Positions 13,060 to 21,221 of a stretch of 22,613 nt of DNA are shown here, one piece after another. The position numbers and the translations under genes were made by a program. A model generated the notes under the pieces. That model made no database searches, was not told the DNA's origin, and worked only from the letters and a program-made list of their open reading frames with translations. The DNA is from an uncultured Bacteroidales bacterium (GTDB lineage Bacteria; Bacteroidota; Bacteroidia; Bacteroidales; Paludibacteraceae): the NCBI GenBank assembly GCA_934725535.1, contig CAKVBV010000039.1, positions 1 to 22,613 on the forward strand, written 5' to 3'. Every line of letters begins with the position of its first letter. Position 1 is the first letter of the stretch.

Positions 13060-14265
13060 ATGAAACGACCATACATCTACATATTTCTATTGCTCACGTT
13101 AGCCGCCTGCCAACCCGAAATACCCATGGTCAACCTCGGCATCGACGAGGTCTATGCTATCGAGCGTATGCGCCCCCTGATACTCCACCCTGAGTTCACC
13201 GGCGACCGCTACGAGTGGACTATGCCTGCCACGGACGGCACCGACTCCCTCGTCAGCACCGAGCGCGACTTAGTCTTCTGCCAAGCCGACACGGGCGACT
13301 ACTCGCTGCGCCTCAACATCATCGACAAGCACAACCCCGTTACTCAGCAGATACGCATCGTCGTCTGGGAGGAGCAGGTGGCATACAGCCGCTACATCTC
13401 CACCGTCTATGAGTACCGCCCCGCGCCCGGGCAGTTCGTCAACGAGATGCCCAAGTACGAAGAGGGCAACACCGCTGCCGACATGGCGAAGAAAGCACAG
13501 GAGTGTATCTCCGGCAAGAACGATGTCATGATTTCTCTCGGAGGCTTTGGCGGGTACGTCACCTTCGGCTTCGACCACAGTGTGGTGAACGTCCACGGGC
13601 AGTACGACTTCAAAATCCTCGGCAACGCTTTCTATGCCGATGCCAATCCGCACCCCGAGAAGGGCAAAGGCGGCAGTTGCGAACCCGGCATCGTCATGGT
13701 CAGCCTCGACCGCAACCAGAATGGGCAGCCCGATGACGAGTGGTATGAACTGGCAGGCAGTGCTTATCACCACCCCGATACAAAGCACCACTATCAAATC
13801 ACCTACTACCGTCCCGACTCTGACCATGTCGCCACGCCCAAGAAAGGCTCGCCTATCACCGACACCACCTATATCCTCTGGCGGGACAACAACCACCGGC
13901 AAGGCTTCATAGAGAAGAACATCTACCACAAGCAGGACTACTACCCCCGCTGGCTCAGCGACAGCATCTCTTTCACAGGCACCCTCCTGCCGCCCAATGC
14001 CGTGGACGAGTCGGGGCGCGGCAGTTACTATGTCCTCTATGCCTTCGACTGGGGCTATGTGGACAACCACCCCAACGACTCTGTCAACCGCATCTCTTTC
14101 GACATCGACTGGGCGGTGGACACCAACGGCAACCCCGTCCATCTGCCTTGTATCGACTTCGTCCGCGTCTATACTGCCGAGAACCAGACTTGCGGCTGGA
14201 TAGGCGAGACCTCCACCGAACTGTCCCGCGCAGAAGACCTCCACATCGAAGAATCTATATGGTAA
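13060..14265 (+). CDS. PKD-like surface lipoprotein of the cobalamin operon
   Basis: A 401-residue lipoprotein with a signal peptide ending LAAC (Cys17). The N-terminal third (about 20-110) looks like a PKD/Ig-like domain, ending TGDYSLRLNIIDKHNPVTQQIRI. The larger C-terminal part contains GGFGGYVTFGFDHSVVN, GSCEPGIVMVSLDRNQNG with an acidic QPDDEWYEL (a likely calcium loop), and RISFDIDWAVDTNGNPV. This architecture is common in Bacteroidetes B12 operons under names such as cell-surface protein. It is flanked within 6 bp by the BtuG-like gene and within 1 bp by the next propeller gene. It may be an accessory cobalamin binder comparable in role to BtuH, but I cannot equate the two from sequence. 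Confidence 0.8.
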   Translation: MKRPYIYIFLLLTLAACQPEIPMVNLGIDEVYAIERMRPLILHPEFTGDRYEWTMPATDGTDSLVSTERDLVFCQADTGDYSLRLNIIDKHNPVTQQIRIVVWEEQVAYSRYISTVYEYRPAPGQFVNEMPKYEEGNTAADMAKKAQECISGKNDVMISLGGFGGYVTFGFDHSVVNVHGQYDFKILGNAFYADANPHPEKGKGGSCEPGIVMVSLDRNQNGQPDDEWYELAGSAYHHPDTKHHYQITYYRPDSDHVATPKKGSPITDTTYILWRDNNHRQGFIEKNIYHKQDYYPRWLSDSISFTGTLLPPNAVDESGRGSYYVLYAFDWGYVDNHPNDSVNRISFDIDWAVDTNGNPVHLPCIDFVRVYTAENQTCGWIGETSTELSRAEDLHIEESIW

Positions 14266-14266
14266 T

Positions 14267-16018
14267 ATGAAGAAAATATCTCTTTTCGCAGCCCTCTGCT
14301 GCATCACCATGGCGCAAGCCGAAACCACCTACAACTCAGGCGTTTTCATCCTCAACGAGGACTGGTACGGACACAACAACTCCACCATCAACCACCTCTC
14401 CACCACGGGGCAGTTCACCTACCGCATACTGCAGGCGGCTAATCAGGACACGCACTTCTCATTGGGCTGTACCTCGCAGTTCGGCGCTATCTACGGCGAC
14501 CGTTTCTACATCATATCCAAGCAGGAGCAAGACCCGGGCGAGGGCAGCAACAGTCAGTGGCGTGGCGGACGCGTAGTCGTAGCAGACGCCAAGACACTCA
14601 AGGTCATCTACTCCATCCCTACCATCTTTGAGATAGACGGCAATTCTGCCGCCGACGGACGTGCCTTCGTCGGTGTGGACGAGACCAAAGGCTATATCGG
14701 CACCAGCAACGGCATCTTCATTCTCGACCTCGCCAGCGGCAAGATAGGCAAACGTATTGCCGGCACCGAGAACCCCCTCGTCAAAGGCGGCGAGAACAAC
14801 TCCGACGGCACAGGTCCTCTCTACAACAACCAAATCGGCATCATGCTGCGTGCCTACGACTATGTCTTTGCCATTCAGCAGGACAAGGGTATCCACATCA
14901 TCAACCCCGAGACCGACGAAATCATCACCACCATCGCAGGCTGCTTCTCCACCATGGTGCAGTCCAAGGACGGGCGTATATGGGCGGCACGCAACACCAA
15001 TCCCGAGGCACTGACATACCCCTACGGCTTCAGCGGCGAACTATGGCAAGGCAACGAACTCCTTTGCATAGACCCCATCACCCTCCGGCAGTCCTCTGTC
15101 AATATCGCCCAACTGTCCGGCAACGCCGACCTCATCGTCGAACAGACATGGTATGCGTGGACGGCAGGCTCACTCTGTGCCGCACCGCAAGAGAACGTCC
15201 TCTACTTCACGTTCTCCGACGATATATGGGACTGGTACAACGGGCGCACGCATATATACAGGTACGATATTGACAACAGCAGTATCACCGAAATCTTCGA
15301 CACCTCCACCCTCGGCGACTACTATATCTACAACAGCGGCACGCTGCGTGTCTCGCCCCACGGCGGCAACTTGTACGTAGGCTGCTTCCGCAACAACATC
15401 TCCGTCAACGACTGGGCATTCTTCCAAATCACCCCGCAAGGGGAACGCGTAGGAGCCTACACGCCTATCCGCAACTACTGGTACCCTGCCCTCTTCATCT
15501 TCCCCGACGTGTTCAAACCGAAAGTAACCAACTTCACACCCGCCACCGTCAATGGCGGACAGACCATCGCGCTGCCGCTCAAAGGCATGGCTACTGACAA
15601 GGACAACATGGACGTCGCCATCACCAAGCGTGTCCTCTCCGTCTCCGACCCGTCCGCTCTCTCTGCCGTTGTCCGCCGCGACACGTTGTTTGTCACCGCA
15701 CTCGCCAATGTCGAGCAGTCGGCTTCCGTCGCTGTGCGCTTCAACTCCAATGGTCAGACCGTGGACAAGACGCTCTCTGTCAATATCCACCACACGCCGA
15801 CAGCCCTCACGGAGCCCGATGCTGCCGTTTCCTTGCACACCGAGGGCAACCGCCTCTTCATTGCGGGCATCACGCAACCCGCCATGGTATCTGTGTTCGA
15901 TATGACAGGTCGTGTCGTCTCCGCCACCTATGCTACCGGCGACATCAGTCTCTCTCTCCCGCAGGGCGTGTACATTGTCCGCATCGGCACCCGCACCCAC
16001 CGCATCATCATCCAATAA
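14267..16018 (+). CDS. DUF5074-like propeller protein with T9SS sorting domain
   Basis: A 583-residue secreted protein, starting 1 bp after the previous stop. The signal peptide ends at AQA (about residue 18). A BtuG-like YncE/DUF5074 propeller spans about 20-420: it opens with GVFILNEDWYGHNNSTINHL and includes GYIGTSNGIFILD and GNLYVGCFRNN. An Ig-like region follows at about 425-515. The last 75 residues form a type A T9SS sorting domain, with VSVFDMTGRVV, SLPQGVYIVRIG and a basic end RTHRIIIQ. It would therefore be exported through the Por system and fixed to the surface by a different route from the BtuG-like lipoprotein. I infer cobalamin binding or processing at the surface from operon membership. 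Confidence 0.85.
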   Translation: MKKISLFAALCCITMAQAETTYNSGVFILNEDWYGHNNSTINHLSTTGQFTYRILQAANQDTHFSLGCTSQFGAIYGDRFYIISKQEQDPGEGSNSQWRGGRVVVADAKTLKVIYSIPTIFEIDGNSAADGRAFVGVDETKGYIGTSNGIFILDLASGKIGKRIAGTENPLVKGGENNSDGTGPLYNNQIGIMLRAYDYVFAIQQDKGIHIINPETDEIITTIAGCFSTMVQSKDGRIWAARNTNPEALTYPYGFSGELWQGNELLCIDPITLRQSSVNIAQLSGNADLIVEQTWYAWTAGSLCAAPQENVLYFTFSDDIWDWYNGRTHIYRYDIDNSSITEIFDTSTLGDYYIYNSGTLRVSPHGGNLYVGCFRNNISVNDWAFFQITPQGERVGAYTPIRNYWYPALFIFPDVFKPKVTNFTPATVNGGQTIALPLKGMATDKDNMDVAITKRVLSVSDPSALSAVVRRDTLFVTALANVEQSASVAVRFNSNGQTVDKTLSVNIHHTPTALTEPDAAVSLHTEGNRLFIAGITQPAMVSVFDMTGRVVSATYATGDISLSLPQGVYIVRIGTRTHRIIIQ

Positions 16019-16041
16019 GGCAAGCAGATACTACCTTGTTC

Positions 16042-16140
16042 TATCCACCCGTTATCCTCCCGTTATCCACTCGTTAATCACATACTAATCTCATACTAAT
16101 CACATACTAATCACATACTAATCTCATACACTTAACCCGA
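16042..16140. repeat. Degenerate 11-bp tandem array downstream of the cobalamin operon
   Basis: Nine 11-bp units: TATCCACCCGT, TATCCTCCCGT, TATCCACTCGT, TAATCACATAC, TAATCTCATAC, TAATCACATAC twice, TAATCTCATAC, ACTTAACCCGA. Two sub-families share the period and the initial TA. The array sits between convergent genes. I see no obvious T-tailed terminator in 16019-16271. Confidence 0.75.
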
Positions 16141-16183
16141 CAAGTACACGAGGGGGACGGGGTATGCCATTTTGTTGCCACAA

Positions 16184-16280
16184 TTATGCAACCCTGATAC
16201 CCCAATTACGCTACTATGATACTCTGATTATGCTACAATGAAACCCTAAATATGCTACATTGATACTCTGATTATGCTAC
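16184..16280. repeat. 22-bp tandem array running into the feoB stop codon
   Basis: Four complete 22-bp units start at 16184, 16206, 16228 and 16250. They resemble TTATGCTACNATGATACTCTGA, and a fifth begins at 16272. The fifth unit overlaps the 3' end of feoB: its TTA is the complement of the feoB stop codon and its GCTAC encodes part of the last residues. The period is twice that of the other arrays. Confidence 0.75.
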
Positions 16281-17963
16281 GATGAGAGTGCCGAGTTGAT
16301 AGACAATGAAAGCGGCAAGCCATGCCAAGACAAGCGAATTGACAACGGTGAAGGTTGCCCATTTCCAGTTGATTTCACGGCGGATAGTAGCAATAGTAGC
16401 CACGCAGGGGAAGTATAGTAATGTGAAGACGAGGAAGGCATACGCTCCCACCGGTGTGAGTGCAGTGGCTGACATATCACCTCCAAACAGAATAGCAAAC
16501 GTAGCAGCAATCGCCTCCTTGGCAGGCAGACCGGTGAGCAGGCAGACCGACATACGCCAATCAAAGCCAAGCGGACGCATGACAGGTTCGATGAACTGCC
16601 CGATGGCTGCTAACCAAGATGTCTCGATGTGGTCGAGGTCGCCTGCGGGGAAGTACTCCAACGCCCAGATAATCACCGAGGCACACAAGACGACGGTGGA
16701 GATTTTCTTGAGGAAATCGGAGACACGGTACCAGATGTGCCCGCCAATGCTCTTCCACGTGGGCAGACGGAAAGCGGGCAACTCGTTGACCATATCATCG
16801 GCAGGTTTGCGGAACCACTTGGTTTTCTTCATAATAAACGCGAAAGCGAAACTCATGAGAATGCCAAGCAGGTAGAGGGAGAGCAGCACGAGGGCTTTGT
16901 AGTTCTCGAAAAAGGCATCGATGAAGAGGATATAGACCGGCAGTCGTGCCGAGCAGGACATGAACGGCACCATGAGCATGGTCAGGGCACGGTCTTTGGG
17001 GTCCCGGATATCCTTTGCCGCCATGATGGCAGGCACGTTGCAGTCGAAGCCCATCAGCATAGGTATGAATGAGCGTCCGTGCAGCCCGAGGCGGTGCATC
17101 ATGCCATCCATCAGGTATGCCACCCGCGCCATGTAGCCTGTGTCTTCCATAAGCGAGAGGAAGAAAAACAAGATGATGATGTTGGGAAGGGCTGTGAGCA
17201 GTGAGCCGACACCTTGTATGATACCATCGCCCAAAAGGCTGCTCAGCCACCCTGCGGGCAGGGCTCCGATGCATAGGTCGTAGAGGGCGTCAATGCCGCG
17301 TTGCATGAGGTCTTGGAGGGGTTCGCCGAGCGTGAAGGTACATTCAAAGACGATGAAGAGTATGATGGCGAGAATGGGAAAGCCCGTCCATTTGTTGGTA
17401 AGTATTTTGTCAATGCGCTCAAGGCGTGTGCAGTGCTTGTCGTCCTTTGGGTGGAGCAGGGTTTGCATCAGCACACCGTGTACATAGCCGGCGTAGGCGT
17501 CCTCGTCGTGCTGCTCCCACGCGTGATAGACAGGGTGGTCGGTAGTGAGCGGTGCGGCATCGGTCTGCTCAATGTGGTGGAGTATCTCGCCTATACCCCG
17601 CCCTTTGCTTGCGCTCACCAACGCGAGGGGAACGCCTATCAGGTCTTGCATCTTGGGGAGGTCGAGCGAGTGCCCCGTCTTGAGTAGGAGGTCGTAGCGA
17701 TTGAAAGCAAGCACCATTTTCTCCTCCTCGTCAATGATGTGCGGGGTGAGGAGCAGACTCTTTTCGAGGTCGGTGGAGTCCACGACCTGCAACACCACAT
17801 CATACTGATGCCCGTGGAGTTTGTCAAGGTCGTGTATTTCGGTGAATTCCAGCGATTTACTTGCCAACCCAGCCTCTTGCCGAAGAGCATCTACGATAGC
17901 ACTTTTTCCGCTATTCGCACTACCCACTACGGCGACATTTATTGTTTTTCTTTCTGAAATCAT
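16272..17963 (-). CDS. feoB: FeoB-family ferrous iron transporter with reduced G domain
   Basis: A 563-residue inner-membrane protein. The N-terminal G domain has the P-loop GSANSGKS (14-21), an NRYD G4 motif (88-91) and SASKGRG (117-123). Between P-loop and VDSTDLEKSLLLT it is about 40 residues shorter than usual, and the switch I Thr and the DLPG G3 motif are missing. The transport part is standard: FFFLSLMEDTGYMARVAYLMD, FIPMLMGFDCNVPAIMA, FMSCSARLPVYILFI and LTGLPAKEAIAATFAILFG. No FeoA domain is fused, unlike the long FeoAB proteins of many Bacteroidetes. It would import Fe2+. How it is gated without normal GTP-switch elements is unclear. Its own promoter is at 17998-18028. Confidence 0.88.
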   Translation of the reverse strand: MISERKTINVAVVGSANSGKSAIVDALRQEAGLASKSLEFTEIHDLDKLHGHQYDVVLQVVDSTDLEKSLLLTPHIIDEEEKMVLAFNRYDLLLKTGHSLDLPKMQDLIGVPLALVSASKGRGIGEILHHIEQTDAAPLTTDHPVYHAWEQHDEDAYAGYVHGVLMQTLLHPKDDKHCTRLERIDKILTNKWTGFPILAIILFIVFECTFTLGEPLQDLMQRGIDALYDLCIGALPAGWLSSLLGDGIIQGVGSLLTALPNIIILFFFLSLMEDTGYMARVAYLMDGMMHRLGLHGRSFIPMLMGFDCNVPAIMAAKDIRDPKDRALTMLMVPFMSCSARLPVYILFIDAFFENYKALVLLSLYLLGILMSFAFAFIMKKTKWFRKPADDMVNELPAFRLPTWKSIGGHIWYRVSDFLKKISTVVLCASVIIWALEYFPAGDLDHIETSWLAAIGQFIEPVMRPLGFDWRMSVCLLTGLPAKEAIAATFAILFGGDMSATALTPVGAYAFLVFTLLYFPCVATIATIRREINWKWATFTVVNSLVLAWLAAFIVYQLGTLIVA

Positions 17964-17997
17964 AATAGCAGTATTTGCATACCTATCAAACAGGCTG

Positions 17998-18028
17998 CAA
18001 AATTACTGCTATTGCACGGTGCGTACAA
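17998..18028 (-). promoter_or_regulatory. Promoter of feoB
   Basis: On the minus strand TTG (complement of CAA 18026-18028) and TAATTTTG (complement of 17998-18005) are 20 bp apart. The feoB start follows 34 bp downstream. No Fur or DtxR-type operator is evident to me. Confidence 0.65.
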
Positions 18029-18052
18029 TCCCCAAATATAGGGAAAACGCGG

Positions 18053-18340
18053 TTATGGATGTCTGTTGGGGTTGCGCGGGAACCAGCCCTTTTCGACGCG
18101 CTTCTTCTGCTCGAAGAGTTCCAATATCGACCAGAAGCAGGAGAAAGCAAATACTCCGAGTATGGCAGACAGGTACACATTGGCGATAAAAAGCGACACC
18201 ACAGCAGCACCAATGCCCACCAACGCAAACGCCCACCAGCACCCTGTGCCTAAATAGTACTCCGCCTTGATGACAATGGGGTGGAACATACCAATGCACA
18301 GGAATGTGGCTAAGCCCAAAAGTATGCCTTCAAAATTCAT
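18053..18340 (-). CDS. DUF4491 small membrane protein
   Basis: A 95-residue membrane protein of the DUF4491 family. The start at 18340 gives MNFEGILLGLATFLCIGMFHP, matching the family's N-terminus; the longer frame from 18400 runs through the promoter. About three hydrophobic segments (near 5-20, 30-47 and 52-70) precede the conserved end FWSILELFEQKKRVEKGWFPRNP. The function of the family is unknown. It lies between feoB and the cytochrome c assembly gene, all on the same strand, and has its own promoter 22 bp upstream. Confidence 0.88.
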   Translation of the reverse strand: MNFEGILLGLATFLCIGMFHPIVIKAEYYLGTGCWWAFALVGIGAAVVSLFIANVYLSAILGVFAFSCFWSILELFEQKKRVEKGWFPRNPNRHP

Positions 18341-18361
18341 AAATCCATCTCTTATAGGGTG

Positions 18362-18392
18362 CAAAAGTACAACTTTTTTTTCGATTGGGCAA
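18362..18392 (-). promoter_or_regulatory. Promoter of the DUF4491 gene
   Basis: On the minus strand TTG (complement of CAA 18390-18392) and TACTTTTG (complement of 18362-18369) are 20 bp apart, in the 63-bp gap after the cytochrome assembly gene. Confidence 0.7.
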
Positions 18393-18403
18393 GGAGACAA
18401 TCA

Positions 18404-19543
18404 TTATTGGTTGTAGGTGTGCATGCTGTATTGCGCGGAGGGGAGGTAGTTGACCCCGTACCATGTGATTTGCATGGCGGCGAAAGTGAGGGCAATGGCA
18501 ACCAACAGAAACCAACGTGCACCCCGCTTGACAGGTATGTGCGTGCCGATGATGGTGATGAGCCACGTGACAGCAGCCCAACACTCTTTGGCATCCCACA
18601 TCCAGTAGTCGCCCCATACATCTTTTGCCCATACCGCTCCGCAGAGCATTCCGATGAGCAGAAGCGACGATGCCGTGGTGAACAGGCTATGCGGCAGATT
18701 AGCCCAACGCCCCCGCAGAGGCTTGGCAATATCCACAATGGCTGCCACCAGTGCCATAGCCAGCAGCGAATAGGCAATCATATAGATGAGTATATGCGGG
18801 AAGAACCACAGGCTGCGTAGCGCTGGAACGAGCGTTCCGAGTTGCACACGTGCCAGCGATGCCGCTGTGAATATGCCCGCCAGAACGACTGCTACAGGGA
18901 TGACATACCCGCTGTGCCATGCACGGCAGGTGGTGATAACCGCCCCAATCACCATCAAGACAAAGCCTATATATACCATCGGCAGCCACGGGTCGCGTAC
19001 CAGTTGCAGGATACAATAGTCTTGCTGCCGGCGGTCGTAGTCGGCTTGGTATATCCACCAGCCGAGGTAGCGCGCAGGGTGATTGACAGAGGTTGTGATG
19101 CTCTGCTCTCCGTTTATCTCCAAGGTGGAGGTGTATTGCTTGGGACTCTTGCCGTCGTCGTAGTAGTCGATATGGAAGTCCCGCAAGCGTATGTCGAAAG
19201 GGAGTACTACAGGGTTGCCCTTTTCGTTGTAAGCCACCCGCTCGGTGGCGTGTCTGTCCGCCACTATCCTGACATCGGTCTTCACGACCGCTCCTATCAT
19301 TCCGCCCAGCAATACGCAGCATAGTCCGAGGTGGCTGAGGGCGGCAGTCCATAAGGTGCGATGGCGAATATCCCGAATGCCTGCGACAGCCAGCAACAAT
19401 GCGGCAGCCATTGCCACCGACACAAAGCACCACGAGTGATAAAGATGCACCGCCCACGTGCCTTCGACGATGAGCATCAAGATGAGCAGGAGCATAGTGA
19501 TTGCCCCCGCCCATCTGAGTATTTGCGTGCCTTTAGATTGCAT
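18404..19543 (-). CDS. ccsA: ResB-CcsA fusion, cytochrome c assembly (system II)
   Basis: A 379-residue membrane protein. The N-terminal part is ResB/CcsB-like: membrane helices near 12-30, 38-54 and 66-86, then a periplasmic beta segment at about 88-180 with YLGWWIYQADYD. The C-terminal part is CcsA-like: helices from about 187, His250 in WFFPHILIYM, the haem-handling WWD motif WGDYWMWDAKE (310-320) and a final His in QYSMHTY (375). Such fusions carry haem across the inner membrane and attach it to CxxCH motifs. The gene overlaps the upstream di-haem oxidoreductase gene by 11 bp, so the assembly factor is translationally coupled to a likely client. Confidence 0.88.
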   Translation of the reverse strand: MQSKGTQILRWAGAITMLLLILMLIVEGTWAVHLYHSWCFVSVAMAAALLLAVAGIRDIRHRTLWTAALSHLGLCCVLLGGMIGAVVKTDVRIVADRHATERVAYNEKGNPVVLPFDIRLRDFHIDYYDDGKSPKQYTSTLEINGEQSITTSVNHPARYLGWWIYQADYDRRQQDYCILQLVRDPWLPMVYIGFVLMVIGAVITTCRAWHSGYVIPVAVVLAGIFTAASLARVQLGTLVPALRSLWFFPHILIYMIAYSLLAMALVAAIVDIAKPLRGRWANLPHSLFTTASSLLLIGMLCGAVWAKDVWGDYWMWDAKECWAAVTWLITIIGTHIPVKRGARWFLLVAIALTFAAMQITWYGVNYLPSAQYSMHTYNQ

Positions 19544-21200
19544 TGATAAAAGCCACTAAAGCGTCCCTGTCTTTCTTCGCGAGGTTGTAGAACTTCTTTG
19601 TTGACTCGAGTGCGTCGCTCTCCTCGCTGTAGCCGTGCCACATGATAGCCTCCACCACGTTGCGGGCGCGGGTGTCGTGCATACGTGCCTCATACGCGTC
19701 GCCGGTTATTTTTTGGTGCAGTCCGCGTCCCCACAGCGGTGTCGTGCGGCACCAGCCGGTACGGATATCCTTCTCCATACAGAGTTTGTGCTGTACAAAG
19801 TCGGTGTAGGGCCAGATGGTCTGGTAGGGATAGCGCGGCATATCGTTGTTGCGGGTGAAGAACTTGTTCGGGTCTTGTATGTAGTCCGCTCCGGTTGTCC
19901 ACGACGGACGGTGGCACTCGGCGCAACCTATCTGTGTGAACAGTTCGCGTCCGCGCAGCACCTCTTTGTCCTTTACGTTGCGGGCGGCAGGCACAGCCAG
20001 ACCGCGGTGCCATACCATAAAGTCGGAGTACTCGTCGTCCGACATCTCCACCGGCAGGTCGGTACTGGTCAGATAGTTGTAGATGTTCTGCTCCACGTTG
20101 TCGGTAAACCACTCGGCGTGCTCGTGGTCGGGGTCAATCTTCTCGATATAAGCGGGGAAACCGGCTTGCACATCGGGGTCTTTCGACGAGATGGTGGCGT
20201 AGTTCTTTCCTGCCAGGTCAAGGTAGTGGTAGCGTCGGTCGGAACGGGTTACGTTGGTGATGTTCCAGATAGCGTTTGCGCCCGCAGCGTCCAGGAGCGG
20301 TCCGCGCGACATAGCGTAGGTGTAGCGGCGTACGTACTTGGTGCCGTCGCCCTGCTTCGAGTTGGAGTAGTACGCCCCGTCTTTCCAGTTGCCGCCCTCG
20401 AACCATGCACTTTTCCAGTGTTTGAGGTAGCCTGCGGCGTAGGCTTTCTCCTCTTTTGCCCATTGGGCGGTGATAGAGTCGTCGGGGATAGCGTCGGTCA
20501 GACCGGTACCGAAGATACCGATGGTGTTCTCCAAGCGCACCTCATAGTCTCCGAGGTCGAGTTGGTCGGCGCCATAGACGGCACTCGCAGGCATAGTTAC
20601 CTCAGGGTAGCGCAGTTCGAAGGTCTCGCCGTCGGCAAAAGCCATCTTGTCGCCGCTGGCGGCGCAGGTGCTGACCGTATGCCACGTAACGTTGATCTGG
20701 CTCTCGTCCAGCGGTGCCTTGAACGGTGCCACAGCGTGCAGTTGCGGCATACCTGCCACCCATGTCTTGTAGTTCTCGGTGGCGGGGTCGAAGATGACGA
20801 GCAGCGTACCGTTGCCTATCTCCGTGCTGTTGTACGTCCCCTCGTCCACCGATTTGCCATGCCCGTAACTCGGGTGGCAGTGCAGGCATGACGAGCGCAC
20901 GTACACCGGTCCCAAGCCACCGCGTGTACCCGTGGTGTTGCTCATAAACTGCTTCTCGAACAGCGCTTCGCCTGCTTTGAACGACTCCATCCAGTTGCCG
21001 TTCTCCACCGACGGGGTCGGCTGCTCGTAAGCGTTGGAGGTCGAGAGAAATGATGTACCGAGTTTGCCGCCCGTGTAGTACCAATCGGGCAGTTCGGTGT
21101 CTTCGTTGGTGGGCTCGTTCTGACCGCCCTCCTCAATATGGCAACTTGCCAGCGCAAAAACGCTGACAAGCATACCTGTCATAAGATATGACTTTTTCAT
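19533..21200 (-). CDS. Di-haem oxidoreductase lipoprotein (DUF1111 family)
   Basis: A 555-residue exported lipoprotein with a signal peptide ending LASC (Cys20). Two haem-binding motifs are present, CLHCH (105-109) and CAECH (426-430). The family's central blocks are visible as well: GNGTLLVIFDP, YEVRLENTIGIFGTGLTDAIPDDSI and the C-terminal CRTTPLWGRGL with RNVVEAIMWHGYSEES. These proteins, often called thiol oxidoreductases or DUF1111, are di-haem peroxidase/MauG relatives in the periplasm or on the surface. It starts 21 bp after the imelysin gene and overlaps the cytochrome c assembly gene. The pairing suggests a redox step, such as ferric/ferrous conversion or haem handling, linked to imelysin-mediated iron uptake; the substrate is inferred. 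Confidence 0.88.
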   Translation of the reverse strand: MKKSYLMTGMLVSVFALASCHIEEGGQNEPTNEDTELPDWYYTGGKLGTSFLSTSNAYEQPTPSVENGNWMESFKAGEALFEKQFMSNTTGTRGGLGPVYVRSSCLHCHPSYGHGKSVDEGTYNSTEIGNGTLLVIFDPATENYKTWVAGMPQLHAVAPFKAPLDESQINVTWHTVSTCAASGDKMAFADGETFELRYPEVTMPASAVYGADQLDLGDYEVRLENTIGIFGTGLTDAIPDDSITAQWAKEEKAYAAGYLKHWKSAWFEGGNWKDGAYYSNSKQGDGTKYVRRYTYAMSRGPLLDAAGANAIWNITNVTRSDRRYHYLDLAGKNYATISSKDPDVQAGFPAYIEKIDPDHEHAEWFTDNVEQNIYNYLTSTDLPVEMSDDEYSDFMVWHRGLAVPAARNVKDKEVLRGRELFTQIGCAECHRPSWTTGADYIQDPNKFFTRNNDMPRYPYQTIWPYTDFVQHKLCMEKDIRTGWCRTTPLWGRGLHQKITGDAYEARMHDTRARNVVEAIMWHGYSEESDALESTKKFYNLAKKDRDALVAFINAI

Positions 21201-21221
21201 ATTTGTATGGTTTGTTAATAA

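Noticed and set aside
13270..14328. 352-codon minus-strand frame opposite the PKD-like lipoprotein
   Set aside because: Valine-rich shadow of the sense gene, with no domain and no promoter; the sense gene has a lipoprotein signal and operon context.
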